From NCBI RefSeq assembly GCF_900111245.1, contig NZ_FOGO01000003.1, positions 248,001-312,000 on the forward strand: a DNA stretch of 64,000 nucleotides. The letters run 5' to 3'. Under the pieces are notes generated by a model. That model did no database searches, was not told the DNA's origin, and saw nothing but the letters and a program-made list of their open reading frames with translations. Positions 49,341-58,599 of this stretch are shown piece after piece. The first letter of the stretch is position 1, and each line of letters starts with the position of its first letter. The stretch is from Streptomyces qinglanensis (lineage in GTDB: Bacteria; Actinomycetota; Actinomycetes; Streptomycetales; Streptomycetaceae). The position numbers were made by a program, and so were the translations under genes.

Positions 49341-52238
49341 ATGCGAAAACGGTGGACCGGTCTGGTCACGGCAGCGTGTCTGGTGGTGACCGCGGCGCCC
49401 TCGCTCGCGGTCGCCGCTCCGGCTGCCCCGGCACCGCACGAGCGGACCGCCGCGGCGTCCGGGGAGGTGGCCGACTACTGCCGGGGGCAGTGCCACGACA
49501 TCCTGCCGCCGGGCGAGAACGGCTCGGCCACCGCGGCCCAGATCATCCTGAACAAGATCACCGGCGCCAAACCGAAGCACACCGACGACCAGTTGGGCCC
49601 CTACGCCGACCTGGTGGACGAGTACGCCGGACTGACCGACGGAAAGCTCAGCACCTTCTTCAACGACGCCTCCTTCGGCGTCCCCGACGACCAGGTCGAG
49701 AGCCGGAAGCGGCCGGGCGGCCGGGACGACGTCACCATCACCCGCGACAAGTCCGGGATCCCGCACATCAAGGGGACCACCAGGTTCGGCACCGAGTACG
49801 GCGCCGGATACGCGGCGGGCCAGGACCGGCTGTGGATGATGGACGTCTTCCGGCACATCGGCCGCGGCGAGCTGACCTCCTTCGCGGGCGGCGCCGAGGG
49901 CAACCGGCAGTTGGAGCAGCAGTTCTACCTGGGCGGTGCCTACCGGGAGAGCGAACTGGCGGCGCAGGTGGACCGGGTGCGCAACTCGGGGCCGCGGGGC
50001 GAGCAGGCGTTCCAGGACGTCACCGCCTACCTCAAGGGGCTCAACCGGTACATCAGCGACGCGAAGAAGGGGCTGTACTTCCCCGGTGAGTACGACCTGA
50101 CCGGCAACGCCGACATCTTCACCGGCGACGGGATCGAACCGTTCGAGGCGACCGACCTGGTCGCCATCGGCACCGTCATCAGCGCGCTGTTCGGCTCGGG
50201 GGGCGGCAACCAGGTCGCCGCCGCACTGGTCAAACAGGCGGCCGAGCACAAGTACGGGAAGGAGGAGGGGGAGAAGGTCTACCGGGCCTTCCGCATGCAG
50301 AACGACCCGGAGGCCGACCTCACCCTCCACGACGGCCAGCGGTTCGACTACGCGGCCTCTCCGGAGAACCCCCGCGCGGTGGCCATGCCCGATCCGGGTT
50401 CGGTGAGCAGGCAGCAGGTGGTCTACGACCCCACCGGCTCGGCCGCCGACGGGCAGCAGGCGAAGCGGACGTCCGGCACGGACGCGGTGGGCACCGGCGC
50501 CGTGGCCGAGTCGGCGCGGGAGCGGTCGGCCACCTCCGACGCCAACGTCCGGCACAAGCCGGAGCTCGCCCAGGCCGAGGGCGCGCTGTCGGACGGTGTG
50601 CTGCCGAAGGACCTCTTCGCCCGCAAGCACGGCATGTCGAACGCCCTCGTGGTGTCCGGCAAGCACACCGACACCGGCAACCCGGTGGCGGTGTTCGGCC
50701 CGCAGACCGGCTACTTCGCACCCCAACTGCTGATGCTCCAGGAGATCCAGGGCCCCGGGCTCAGCGCCCGCGGCGCGGCCTTCGCCGGGCTCAACCTGTA
50801 CGTGCAGCTCGGCCGGGGGCAGGACTACGCCTGGAGCGCCACCTCGGCGAACCAGAACATGACCGACACCTACGCGGTGGACCTGTGCAACGCCGACGGC
50901 AGCCCGGCGACGAAGGACTCCAGCGGGTACATGTTCCACGGCACCTGCACCCCGATGGAGAAGCTCGTCCGCAAGAACGCCTGGAGCCCGACCGTGGCCG
51001 ACGGCACCAAGGCCGGCTCCTACAAGCTGGTGGCGCACCGGACTGCGTACGGAGTGGTCCGCTACCGCGCCACGGTCGACGGCGACCCCGTGGCGTACAC
51101 CACGCTGCGCTCCACCTACCGGCACGAGGTGGACACGCTGATCGGCTTCCAGATGTTCAACGACCCGGAGGCGGTGACCGGTCCCGAGAGTTTCCAGGAG
51201 GCCGCCTCCAGGATCGGCTACACGTTCAACTGGTTCTACGCCGACGCCCGGCACACGGCCTACTACAACTCCGGCCTCAACCCGACCCGCAGCCCGGGCG
51301 TGGACCCCAACCTGCCCATCAGGGCCGGTGCGAGCACCGAGTGGCGGGGCTGGGACCCGGAGACCAACACCGTGCCCAACACGCCGGACGCGGAGCATCC
51401 GCAGGACATCGACCAGGACTACTACGAGTCCTGGAACAACAAGATCGCCAAGGGCTACACGGTGGCGGGTTTCGGCGACGGCCCCGTCTACCGCAGCAAC
51501 CTGCTCGACCGCCGCATCACGTCCCTGATCAGCGACGGCGGCAAGGTCTCGCGGGCCTCCCTGACCCGCGCCATGGAGGACGCGGCGGTCACCGACCTGC
51601 GGGGCGAGGCCGTGCTCCCCGAACTGCTGAAGGTCATCGACACCGAGAAGGTCACCGATCCGGAGCTGAAGGAGACCGTCGACGGCCTGCGCGGCTGGCT
51701 GGAGGACGGGGCGAAACGCAAGGAGACCGGGCCGGGCACCCGGACCTACGCGCACGCCGACGCGATCCGGACGATGGACGCCTGGTGGCCGCTGCTGGTG
51801 GAGGACGAGTTCCGCCCCGGCCTGGGGCCGGATCTCTACGGCGCCCTGACGGACGCCCTGCAGATCGACGAGGCACCCTCCACCCCGGGCGGCGGGGTGG
51901 CGCACAAGGGCTCGTCCTTCCAGCACGGCTGGTGGTCCTACATGCACAAGGACCTGCGCAAGGTGCTCGGCGAGCAGGTGCCGGGGGCCGCGCCGGAGAC
52001 GTTCTGCGGCGCGGGCGACGTGGCGCAGTGCCGGCACGTCCTGCTGAGCGCCCTGGAGAAGGCCGCGCGTACCCCGGCGAAGAGCACGTACCCGGGCGAC
52101 GACGTGTGCGAGGCGGGCGACCAGTGGTGTGCCGATTCCATCCAGCAGCGTCCCCTGGGCGGCATCACCGACGACCTGACCAACTGGCAGAACCGCCCGA
52201 CCTATCAGCAGGTGGTGCAGTTCCCGGCGCACCGGTGA
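49341..52238 (+). CDS. Penicillin acylase-family Ntn hydrolase, secreted
   Basis: A protein of 965 residues. It has a signal peptide (1-26, ending AVA|AP), an alpha-subunit region with YAAGQDRLWMMDVFRHIGRG, and the autoprocessing site G431-M432|S433-N434 in KHGMSNALVVSG, where S433 becomes the beta-subunit nucleophile. Two cysteine pairs near both ends suit an exported enzyme. The family cleaves amides such as penicillins, acyl-homoserine lactones or echinocandins. This one belongs to the long actinobacterial type, with substrate unknown. GAGGGGG precedes ATG 49341. Confidence 0.9.
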   Translation: MRKRWTGLVTAACLVVTAAPSLAVAAPAAPAPHERTAAASGEVADYCRGQCHDILPPGENGSATAAQIILNKITGAKPKHTDDQLGPYADLVDEYAGLTDGKLSTFFNDASFGVPDDQVESRKRPGGRDDVTITRDKSGIPHIKGTTRFGTEYGAGYAAGQDRLWMMDVFRHIGRGELTSFAGGAEGNRQLEQQFYLGGAYRESELAAQVDRVRNSGPRGEQAFQDVTAYLKGLNRYISDAKKGLYFPGEYDLTGNADIFTGDGIEPFEATDLVAIGTVISALFGSGGGNQVAAALVKQAAEHKYGKEEGEKVYRAFRMQNDPEADLTLHDGQRFDYAASPENPRAVAMPDPGSVSRQQVVYDPTGSAADGQQAKRTSGTDAVGTGAVAESARERSATSDANVRHKPELAQAEGALSDGVLPKDLFARKHGMSNALVVSGKHTDTGNPVAVFGPQTGYFAPQLLMLQEIQGPGLSARGAAFAGLNLYVQLGRGQDYAWSATSANQNMTDTYAVDLCNADGSPATKDSSGYMFHGTCTPMEKLVRKNAWSPTVADGTKAGSYKLVAHRTAYGVVRYRATVDGDPVAYTTLRSTYRHEVDTLIGFQMFNDPEAVTGPESFQEAASRIGYTFNWFYADARHTAYYNSGLNPTRSPGVDPNLPIRAGASTEWRGWDPETNTVPNTPDAEHPQDIDQDYYESWNNKIAKGYTVAGFGDGPVYRSNLLDRRITSLISDGGKVSRASLTRAMEDAAVTDLRGEAVLPELLKVIDTEKVTDPELKETVDGLRGWLEDGAKRKETGPGTRTYAHADAIRTMDAWWPLLVEDEFRPGLGPDLYGALTDALQIDEAPSTPGGGVAHKGSSFQHGWWSYMHKDLRKVLGEQVPGAAPETFCGAGDVAQCRHVLLSALEKAARTPAKSTYPGDDVCEAGDQWCADSIQQRPLGGITDDLTNWQNRPTYQQVVQFPAHR

Positions 52239-52260
52239 GGTGACCGGGGAAGCGGCGGCG

Positions 52261-52289
52261 AGGGGGTACCGGTCCGGCCGGTGCCCCCT
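52261..52289. terminator. Bidirectional hairpin between acylase and ohr
   Basis: 12-bp arms AGGGGGTACCGG and CCGGTGCCCCCT with one T-G wobble around a TCCGG loop. Confidence 0.78.
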
Positions 52290-52316
52290 CGCCGGTGTGC
52301 CCGCCCGGCGGCACGG

Positions 52317-52730
<414 letters not shown>

Positions 52731-52801
52731 GGAAAGACCATCCCTCTCGACGATGTACGGCGGTGCGGCCGCTCCGGCCACCCGCGGAAACAATCGAAGC
52801 A

Positions 52802-52821
52802 CACAATTAAATTGTGCACAA
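52802..52821. promoter_or_regulatory. OhrR operator
   Basis: Perfect palindrome CACAATT-A-AATTGTG at 52802-52816, overlapping a second one TTGTGCACAA at 52812-52821. It resembles the known ACAATT-AAATTGT core of OhrR boxes and lies in the 121-bp gap of the divergent pair. Confidence 0.88.
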
Positions 52822-52851
52822 CCAAACTCTTCGGGCCGGTAGGCTGGGGCC

Positions 52852-53373
52852 ATGAACCAGGTGCCGACACCCCCGGACGCGGTGGAGGAGGACTTCCTCC
52901 GGCTGGACCGCCAGCTCTGCTTCTCCCTCAACGCCGCGTCCCGCGCGTTCGGCAGCGTCTACCGGGTCCTGCTCAAGGAACTCGGCCTCACCTATCCGCA
53001 GTACCTGGTGATGCTCGTGCTCTGGGAGCACGGCGAGATCTCGGTGCGGAACCTGGGCGCGCGCCTGCGGCTCGACTCCGGCACCCTCTCCCCCCTCCTC
53101 AAGCGGCTGGAGTCGGCCGGACTCGTCCGGCGCGAGCGCTCCGCACAGGACGAGCGCTCGGTCCGGGTGCACCTCACCGAGGCGGGCGGGCAGCTCCGCG
53201 AGCACGCCCTGCGCGTCCCGCGCCGGATCGCCGCCGCGGCGGGCTTCGACGCGGCGGAGGCAGCCGACCTGCGCGCCCGCCTCGACCGGCTCACCCGGGC
53301 CCTGGACGCCGCCGCCGGGGACGAGGCGGCCCTGCTGGACGACGCGTCCGGCGCCCGCCCGGCCGCCGGCTGA
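52852..53373 (+). CDS. ohrR: MarR-family peroxide sensor OhrR
   Basis: A protein of 173 residues. The reactive cysteine is C23 in LDRQLCFSLNAASRAF, followed by LTYPQYLVMLVLWE and the winged helix RLDSGTLSPLLKRLESAGLV with RSAQDERSVRV. Oxidation of the cysteine by organic peroxides releases DNA and induces ohr. It is divergent from ohr with the operator 31-50 bp upstream of its own start, so it also autoregulates. A 25-residue C-terminal extension rich in Ala/Asp is present. Confidence 0.94.
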   Translation: MNQVPTPPDAVEEDFLRLDRQLCFSLNAASRAFGSVYRVLLKELGLTYPQYLVMLVLWEHGEISVRNLGARLRLDSGTLSPLLKRLESAGLVRRERSAQDERSVRVHLTEAGGQLREHALRVPRRIAAAAGFDAAEAADLRARLDRLTRALDAAAGDEAALLDDASGARPAAG

Positions 53374-53422
53374 GGCCGCGGCCCGGCTGGCCGGGCCCGC
53401 CCGCGCCCGGCATCCTGAGTGC

Positions 53423-53752
53423 ATGATCTTCATCGCCGTACGCTTCACCGTCCGCCCCGAGTACACCGAGGAGTGGCTCTCGCTGGTGGGCCCCTTCACC
53501 GAGGCCACCCGCGCCGAGCCGGGCAACCTCTTCTTCGACTGGTCCCGCGACGTCGAGGAGCCGCACCGGTTCACGCTGCTGGAAGCCTTCGCCGACGACG
53601 CGGCGGCAGCCGCGCACGTCGGGTCCGACCACTTCGCGGCAGGACTGGAGACGATGTCCGCGGCGATCTCCCGGACGCCCGAGATCATCAACGTGACCGT
53701 TCCCGACCAGCAGGGCTGGGGCGCCATGGCGGAGCTGGCACCCAGGCCGTGA
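53423..53752 (+). CDS. Antibiotic biosynthesis monooxygenase (ABM)-fold protein
   Basis: A protein of 109 residues with the dimeric ferredoxin-like ABM fold: MIFIAVRFTVRPEYTEEWL, then AEPGNLFFDWSRDVEEPHRF and DHFAAGLETM. These are cofactor-free monooxygenases or quinol oxygenases of the YgiN kind; the substrate is not known. It lies 49 bp after ohrR and may be cotranscribed with it. Confidence 0.86.
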   Translation: MIFIAVRFTVRPEYTEEWLSLVGPFTEATRAEPGNLFFDWSRDVEEPHRFTLLEAFADDAAAAAHVGSDHFAAGLETMSAAISRTPEIINVTVPDQQGWGAMAELAPRP

Positions 53753-53813
53753 CGGTCCGCCCTCCCGGCCCCCGGCCCCCAGCCCCGGCGCGAAGAGGGT
53801 GTGCGGCCCCGGA

Positions 53814-55232
53814 TCAGTGGTGGAAGCCGGTCGCCTTCTGCTCGTCGCGCTCCAAGGGACCCGGCTGCCGCCGCAGTTCGGGCAGGGACCGGTCCAGCGA
53901 GTCGAGCAGCAGGTCCGCCAGATCGGCCGTGAAGCCGTTGCGGCAGACCACGCGCAGCACCGAGAGGTCCTGCCGGTTCGCCGGGAAGGTGTAGGCAGGC
54001 ACCAGCCAGCCGTGCTCGCGCAGCCGCCGGGAGACGTCGAAGACGTTGTAGGCGCTGACGTCGGACGCCGTGGTGAAAGCGAACACCGGCAGTTGGTCGC
54101 CCTGCGTGAGCAGCTGGAAGTCCCCCAGCGCGGCGATCCGCTCGGCCAGGCTGCGGGCCACGTCCCGGGCGGCCTGCTGCACCGCGCGGAAGCCGCTCCG
54201 GCCCAGCCGGAGGAAGGTGTAGTACTGCGCCGCGACCTGCGCGCCGGGCCGTGAGAAGTTCAGCGCGAACGTGGGCATCTCGCCCCCCAGGTAGTTGACC
54301 CGGAAGACCAGTTCCTCGGGAAGGCTCTCCGCGTCGCGCCACAGGGCCCAGCCCACCCCGGGATACACCAGCCCGTACTTGTGCCCCGAGGTGTTGATGG
54401 AGGCCACCCGCTCCAGCCGGAAGTCCCACACCAGCCCGGGGTCGAGGAACGGCGCGACCATGGCACCGGACGCCCCGTCGACGTGGACGGGCACGTCCAG
54501 CCCGGTCCGCTCCTGCAGCGCGTCCAGGGCCGCGCACAGTTCCTCGACGGGTTCGTAGGAGCCGTCGAAGGTGGAGCCCATGATGCCCACGGCTCCGATG
54601 GTGTTCTCGTCGCAGAGCTCGGCGGCCCGCTGCGGGTCGAGGTGGAAGCGCTCCCCTTCCATGGGCACCGTGCGCGGCTCCACCTCCCAGAAGTTGCAGA
54701 ACTTCTCCCAGCACACCTGCACGTTCACGCCCATGACGAGGTTGGGCCGGGCACCGGTGCGGAACCGGTCGGCGTTGCGCCGGGTCCAGCGGCGCTTGAG
54801 GGCCAGCCCCGCCAGCATGCATGCCTCGCTGGACCCGGTCGTGGAGCAGCCCACCGCACGCTGCGGGTCCGGGGCGTGCCACAGGTCGGCGAGCATCGCC
54901 ACACAGCGGCGCTCCAGTTCGGCCGTGCGCGGGTACTCATCCTTGTCGATCATGTTCTTGGCGCTGCACTCGGCCATCAGCGCCTCGGCCCGGGGCTCCA
55001 TCCACGTGGTGACGAAAGTGGCCAGGTTCAGCCGGGCGTTGCCGTCCAGCATCAGCTCGTCCCGCACCAGCTCGTAGGTGGTCTCGGACGGCATCGGACC
55101 GTCGGGCAGCCGGTTCACCGGCGGCACCGTCTCCATCGTCTCGGCCGGGTCGGCCACCGCGTGAAACGGGTTGACCGACAGCGTCTCGCGCCGTGGATCG
55201 GCACGGCGATCCGCACCATGATGGACAGCCAC
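53814..55232 (-). CDS. gad: Glutamate decarboxylase
   Basis: A PLP enzyme of 472 residues, the normal length. The PLP lysine is K285 in NTSGHKYGLVYPG, VHVDGASGAM gives the ring-stacking aspartate, and TTGSSEACMLAGLALKRRW binds phosphate. It converts glutamate to GABA, consuming a proton. The start is taken as GTG 55232, which has AAGGGAG upstream and gives the usual N-terminus with LSVNPFHAVADP. No GABA antiporter gene is adjacent. Confidence 0.93.
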   Translation of the reverse strand: MAVHHGADRRADPRRETLSVNPFHAVADPAETMETVPPVNRLPDGPMPSETTYELVRDELMLDGNARLNLATFVTTWMEPRAEALMAECSAKNMIDKDEYPRTAELERRCVAMLADLWHAPDPQRAVGCSTTGSSEACMLAGLALKRRWTRRNADRFRTGARPNLVMGVNVQVCWEKFCNFWEVEPRTVPMEGERFHLDPQRAAELCDENTIGAVGIMGSTFDGSYEPVEELCAALDALQERTGLDVPVHVDGASGAMVAPFLDPGLVWDFRLERVASINTSGHKYGLVYPGVGWALWRDAESLPEELVFRVNYLGGEMPTFALNFSRPGAQVAAQYYTFLRLGRSGFRAVQQAARDVARSLAERIAALGDFQLLTQGDQLPVFAFTTASDVSAYNVFDVSRRLREHGWLVPAYTFPANRQDLSVLRVVCRNGFTADLADLLLDSLDRSLPELRRQPGPLERDEQKATGFHH

Positions 55233-55470
55233 AGGACTCCCTTCGCCGGACGCCGGTGGAGAGGGAAGGCGGACCGGGGGCCGGGTTCGCCTGCCAAGTC
55301 CGTATTCGAGCGCACACGCGCACCCGATTTCCAGCACGGCGGGCGTGTCAGGGCCGCAAAGCTCCGAGTGGTGGAGGAGGTCCCACCGGCACGGCGCAGC
55401 GCCGCGCCCCGGCCGGGGCGCCCGGCCGGGGCATACCGCTCGTCCGTGGGACGCCGGGCGGCCGCCGTCC

Positions 55471-56985
55471 TCAGGGCGCCCGGTCCCCGCGCTCCTCCTC
55501 CTGCTCCAGCAGCGCGTCCAGATCCCGGAGCCGCTCCAGCCCGCGCACCGGCTGCGCCATCCGCGCGTTGTGCGCGAACGCCTCCCGGTGCCGGTGCAGG
55601 AAGGACCAGTACCCGGCGGTGTAGGGGCAGGCCCGGTCGCCGACCCGCACGTCGGGGCGGTAGGCGCAGCCCGCGCACAGGTCGCTCATCCGGTTCACGT
55701 AGGCGCCGCCCGAGGTGTAGGGCTTGGTGGTCATCCGGCCGCCGTCCGCGTACTGCGACATCCCCACGACGTTGGGCAGCATGACCCAGTCGTAGCCGTC
55801 GACGAAGCTGCGGTGGAACCAGTCGGTGACCGCGGCCGGGTCCCAGCCGCGCTGGAGCGCGTAGGAGCCCAGCACCATCAGCCGGGGGATGTGGTGGGTC
55901 CAGCCGGTGTCGCGGACCTGCGCGAGCACCGTGTGCAGACAGCGGGCCTCGACGGCGTCCGCGTCCAGCGCGCTGAACCACTCGGGCAGCGGAGCGCGGT
56001 GCCGCAGCCGGTTGGCCCCCCGGTAGCCCTCGCCGAAGTACCAGTAGAGCTGCCAGACGTACTCGCGCCATCCGCAGATCTGCCGGACGAACCCCTCCAC
56101 GCTGTTGAGCGGGGCCTGCCCCGCGCGGTAGACCCGTTCGGCCCTCTCCAGCACCTCCCGGGGATCCAGCAGCCCGAGGTTGAGCGAGGAGGACAGCAGA
56201 CTGTGGCTGAGCACCGGGTCGGCCGCGAGCATGGCGTCCTCGTACGGCCCGAACGTGGGCAGCCGGTCCGCGAGGAAGCGGCGCAGCGCGGCGAGCGCCT
56301 CGCGGCGGGTGGCGGGGAAGCGGCGCGGCCCGTCGCGGCCGACGAAGCGGACCTCCCCCGCGCGCTCCCAGGTGTCGAGGTCGTGGCGCACCTCGTCGTC
56401 GATCTCGTCCTCGCGGGGCCGGTAGGGGGCCCGCACCGCAAGCGTGGCACGGTCCCCGGGCGGGGGCTCGCGGTTGTCGTGGTCCAGGTTCCACCGGCCG
56501 CCCAGCGGCTGGTCGCCGTCCATCAGCAGGTCGTGGTCGCGGCGGACCCACCGGTAGAAGCCCTCCTGGCGCAGCCGGGCGCCCGCCTGCCCGTCCGCCC
56601 AGGCGCGGAAGGATTCCTGGTCGACCAGGAATCCGCGCGCCGGCAGGACCGTGACCTGCGGCAGCCCCTGTACGAGCCCGAGCGCGGCGCGCGAGGTGGG
56701 GTGGTGGACCGTGGCCCTGCGGTCGCCCAGCGCGGTCCGCAGCCCCTCGCGGTAGGTCTCGGCGCGCACATAGGTGATCCGGTCGCCGAGTTCGGCGGCG
56801 CGGTGGCGCATCGCGGACAGCAGCAGGTGCGCCTTGGCCCGGTGGAAGGTGCGGCGCCGGAACACGGCCCGGGACTCGACCATGACGAGCGGCGCGTTCC
56901 CTGCGGGGCCGTCCGGGCCGGGGGTCAGGAAGTGCGGGCCGAGCTGGTCGCCGAAGAGCCAGTGGGCGCGGGGAGAGGTGCTCAC
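55471..56985 (-). CDS. Iron-sulfur bacterial cryptochrome/photolyase (FeS-BCP, PhrB type)
   Basis: A protein of 504 residues. The N-terminus HWLFGDQLG is diagnostic of the photolyase-related FeS group. The four [4Fe-4S] ligands are C349, C437, C440 and C453 (CAGC and CPYT), matching the PhrB positions. The family repairs (6-4) photoproducts with FAD and a lumazine antenna. ATG 56985 lies 18 bp after the CPD photolyase stop, so both are in one leftward operon. Confidence 0.93.
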   Translation of the reverse strand: MSTSPRAHWLFGDQLGPHFLTPGPDGPAGNAPLVMVESRAVFRRRTFHRAKAHLLLSAMRHRAAELGDRITYVRAETYREGLRTALGDRRATVHHPTSRAALGLVQGLPQVTVLPARGFLVDQESFRAWADGQAGARLRQEGFYRWVRRDHDLLMDGDQPLGGRWNLDHDNREPPPGDRATLAVRAPYRPREDEIDDEVRHDLDTWERAGEVRFVGRDGPRRFPATRREALAALRRFLADRLPTFGPYEDAMLAADPVLSHSLLSSSLNLGLLDPREVLERAERVYRAGQAPLNSVEGFVRQICGWREYVWQLYWYFGEGYRGANRLRHRAPLPEWFSALDADAVEARCLHTVLAQVRDTGWTHHIPRLMVLGSYALQRGWDPAAVTDWFHRSFVDGYDWVMLPNVVGMSQYADGGRMTTKPYTSGGAYVNRMSDLCAGCAYRPDVRVGDRACPYTAGYWSFLHRHREAFAHNARMAQPVRGLERLRDLDALLEQEEERGDRAP

Positions 56986-57002
56986 GGGGAATCAGCTCCC
57001 GG

Positions 57003-58373
57003 TCACTTGCCGCGCGCCCGCAGGAAGCGGCCGGAGGCCGCGGCGAGGTCGACGATCCGCTCGGGGTAGTCCAGGGCCGCGCGCCGCTGATCGTCCAGCT
57101 TCCAGGGCTCGTGGACCGTACGGCCGGCGAGCTGCGCCAGTTGCGGTACCCAGCGCCGTACGTAGTCGCCCTGCGGGTCGTACTTCTTCGCCTGGGTGAT
57201 CGGGTTCAGCACGCGGTTGGGGCGGGTGTCGGTGCCGGTACCCGCCACCCACTGCCAGTTCATCTGGTTGTTGGCCATGTCCCCGTCCACCAGGAGGTCG
57301 AGGAAGTGGCGGGCGCCGACGCGCCAGTCGATGTACAGGGTCTTGGTGAGGAAGCTGCCGACCAGCAGGCGGCCCCGGTTGTGCATCCAGCCCTCGTGGC
57401 GCAGTTGGCGCAGGGCGGCGTCGATCACCGGGAAGCCGGTGGCGCCCCGCTTCCAGGCCGCGACCTCCTCGGGGGCCTCCTCCTCGGTGCGCCAGCGGTC
57501 CTGGCGGGTGCGGTACTCGGCGTGCCCGGACCGCGGGCGGGCGCAGAGGACCTGGTGGTGGAAGTCCCGCCAGGCGAGCTGCCGCACGAACGCGCCGGCT
57601 CCGGGGCCGCCCTTCTCGCGGGCTCTGGCGACGAGTTCGACGGGTGAGAGGGTGCCGAAGTGCAGGTGCGGGGACAGCCGCGAGGTGGCGTCCCCGGCCA
57701 GGTCGTCGTGCTGTTCCTCGTAGGTGTCCATGCCGGAGCGGCGCCAGTCGGCGAACCGCTTGCGGCCCGCGGTCTCGCCGCCCGCCGGGACGCCCGGTGA
57801 GACTCCGCGGACCGCGGCCCGGGTGGGAATCTCCTCGCCGCGGACCTCCTCGACCCCGGGAGCGCGCCGGGGTGCGCCGAGGACGTCGCGCTGGTGGTCC
57901 TTCTCCCAGCGCCGGAAGTACGGAGTGAAGACGGCCATGTGGTCCTTCCCGGCGGGAGTGATCTCCCCCGGGGCCACCGCTGTGATCACCCGGTCGTGGA
58001 CCCGCAGCCTCCGGCCCGCCGACTCCAGGGCCGCCGCCAGCCGCTCCTCCCGCCGGGCGGCGTAGGCGCTGACGTCGGCGGACATGTGGACCTCGGCGGC
58101 ACCGGCCTCGTGCGCGACCCGGCACACCTGCTCCACGACGTCCCCGGTGCGCACCACGAGGCGGGAGCCCCGCTCCCGGAGCTGCCGGTCGAGGTCGGCC
58201 AGGCAGTCCGCGAGGAACGCGCGCCGGTTGGGAACGGCGTATCCGGCGGCGCTGATGGCGTCGTCCCGGACGAAGAGCGGGACCACCGTGTCGGCAGCGG
58301 CGAGGGCTTCCCGCAGCGGCGGATTGTCGCGCAGACGGAGGTCGCGGGTGAAGAGTACGACGGAGACGGCCAT
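57003..58373 (-). CDS. phr: Class I CPD photolyase
   Basis: A protein of 456 residues. The antenna-domain start is VVLFTRDLRLRDNPPL, the FAD-binding part contains LSPHLHFGTLSPVEL, RQLAWRDFHHQ and WMHNRGRLLVGSFLTKTLYI, and DMANNQMNWQWVAGTGTD follows. It splits cyclobutane pyrimidine dimers in blue light. ATG 58373 has AGGAGC 7 bases upstream and gives the normal start; another ATG 5 codons earlier is less likely. It is the first gene of the two-photolyase operon. Confidence 0.94.
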   Translation of the reverse strand: MAVSVVLFTRDLRLRDNPPLREALAAADTVVPLFVRDDAISAAGYAVPNRRAFLADCLADLDRQLRERGSRLVVRTGDVVEQVCRVAHEAGAAEVHMSADVSAYAARREERLAAALESAGRRLRVHDRVITAVAPGEITPAGKDHMAVFTPYFRRWEKDHQRDVLGAPRRAPGVEEVRGEEIPTRAAVRGVSPGVPAGGETAGRKRFADWRRSGMDTYEEQHDDLAGDATSRLSPHLHFGTLSPVELVARAREKGGPGAGAFVRQLAWRDFHHQVLCARPRSGHAEYRTRQDRWRTEEEAPEEVAAWKRGATGFPVIDAALRQLRHEGWMHNRGRLLVGSFLTKTLYIDWRVGARHFLDLLVDGDMANNQMNWQWVAGTGTDTRPNRVLNPITQAKKYDPQGDYVRRWVPQLAQLAGRTVHEPWKLDDQRRAALDYPERIVDLAAASGRFLRARGK

Positions 58374-58543
58374 GTACTGCTCCTGCATCGGTGGTGGGGC
58401 CGGGTCCGCGTGGGGTGTTGTCGGCCGGGAGCGGCCGATGCCCTGCGGAGACCCGGCGGCCCAGCATCTCGCGCCGCCCGCCGCACCGTTGGCAGGCGGC
58501 CCGCGTGTCGGCTCTTCGTCCCCGGCGGCGCCGGTGCGGCCGG

Positions 58544-58591
58544 CCGGGCGGGGCATCCGGCGGCGTGCGCGCCGCCGGATGCCCCGCCCGG
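58544..58591. terminator. 22-bp perfect terminator hairpin of secDF
   Basis: Two 22-bp complementary arms (58544-58565 and 58570-58591) around a TGCG loop, starting 9 bp after the secDF stop on the minus strand. The left arm begins CCGGGCGGGGCATCC. Confidence 0.88.
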
Positions 58592-58599
58592 TGGACCGG

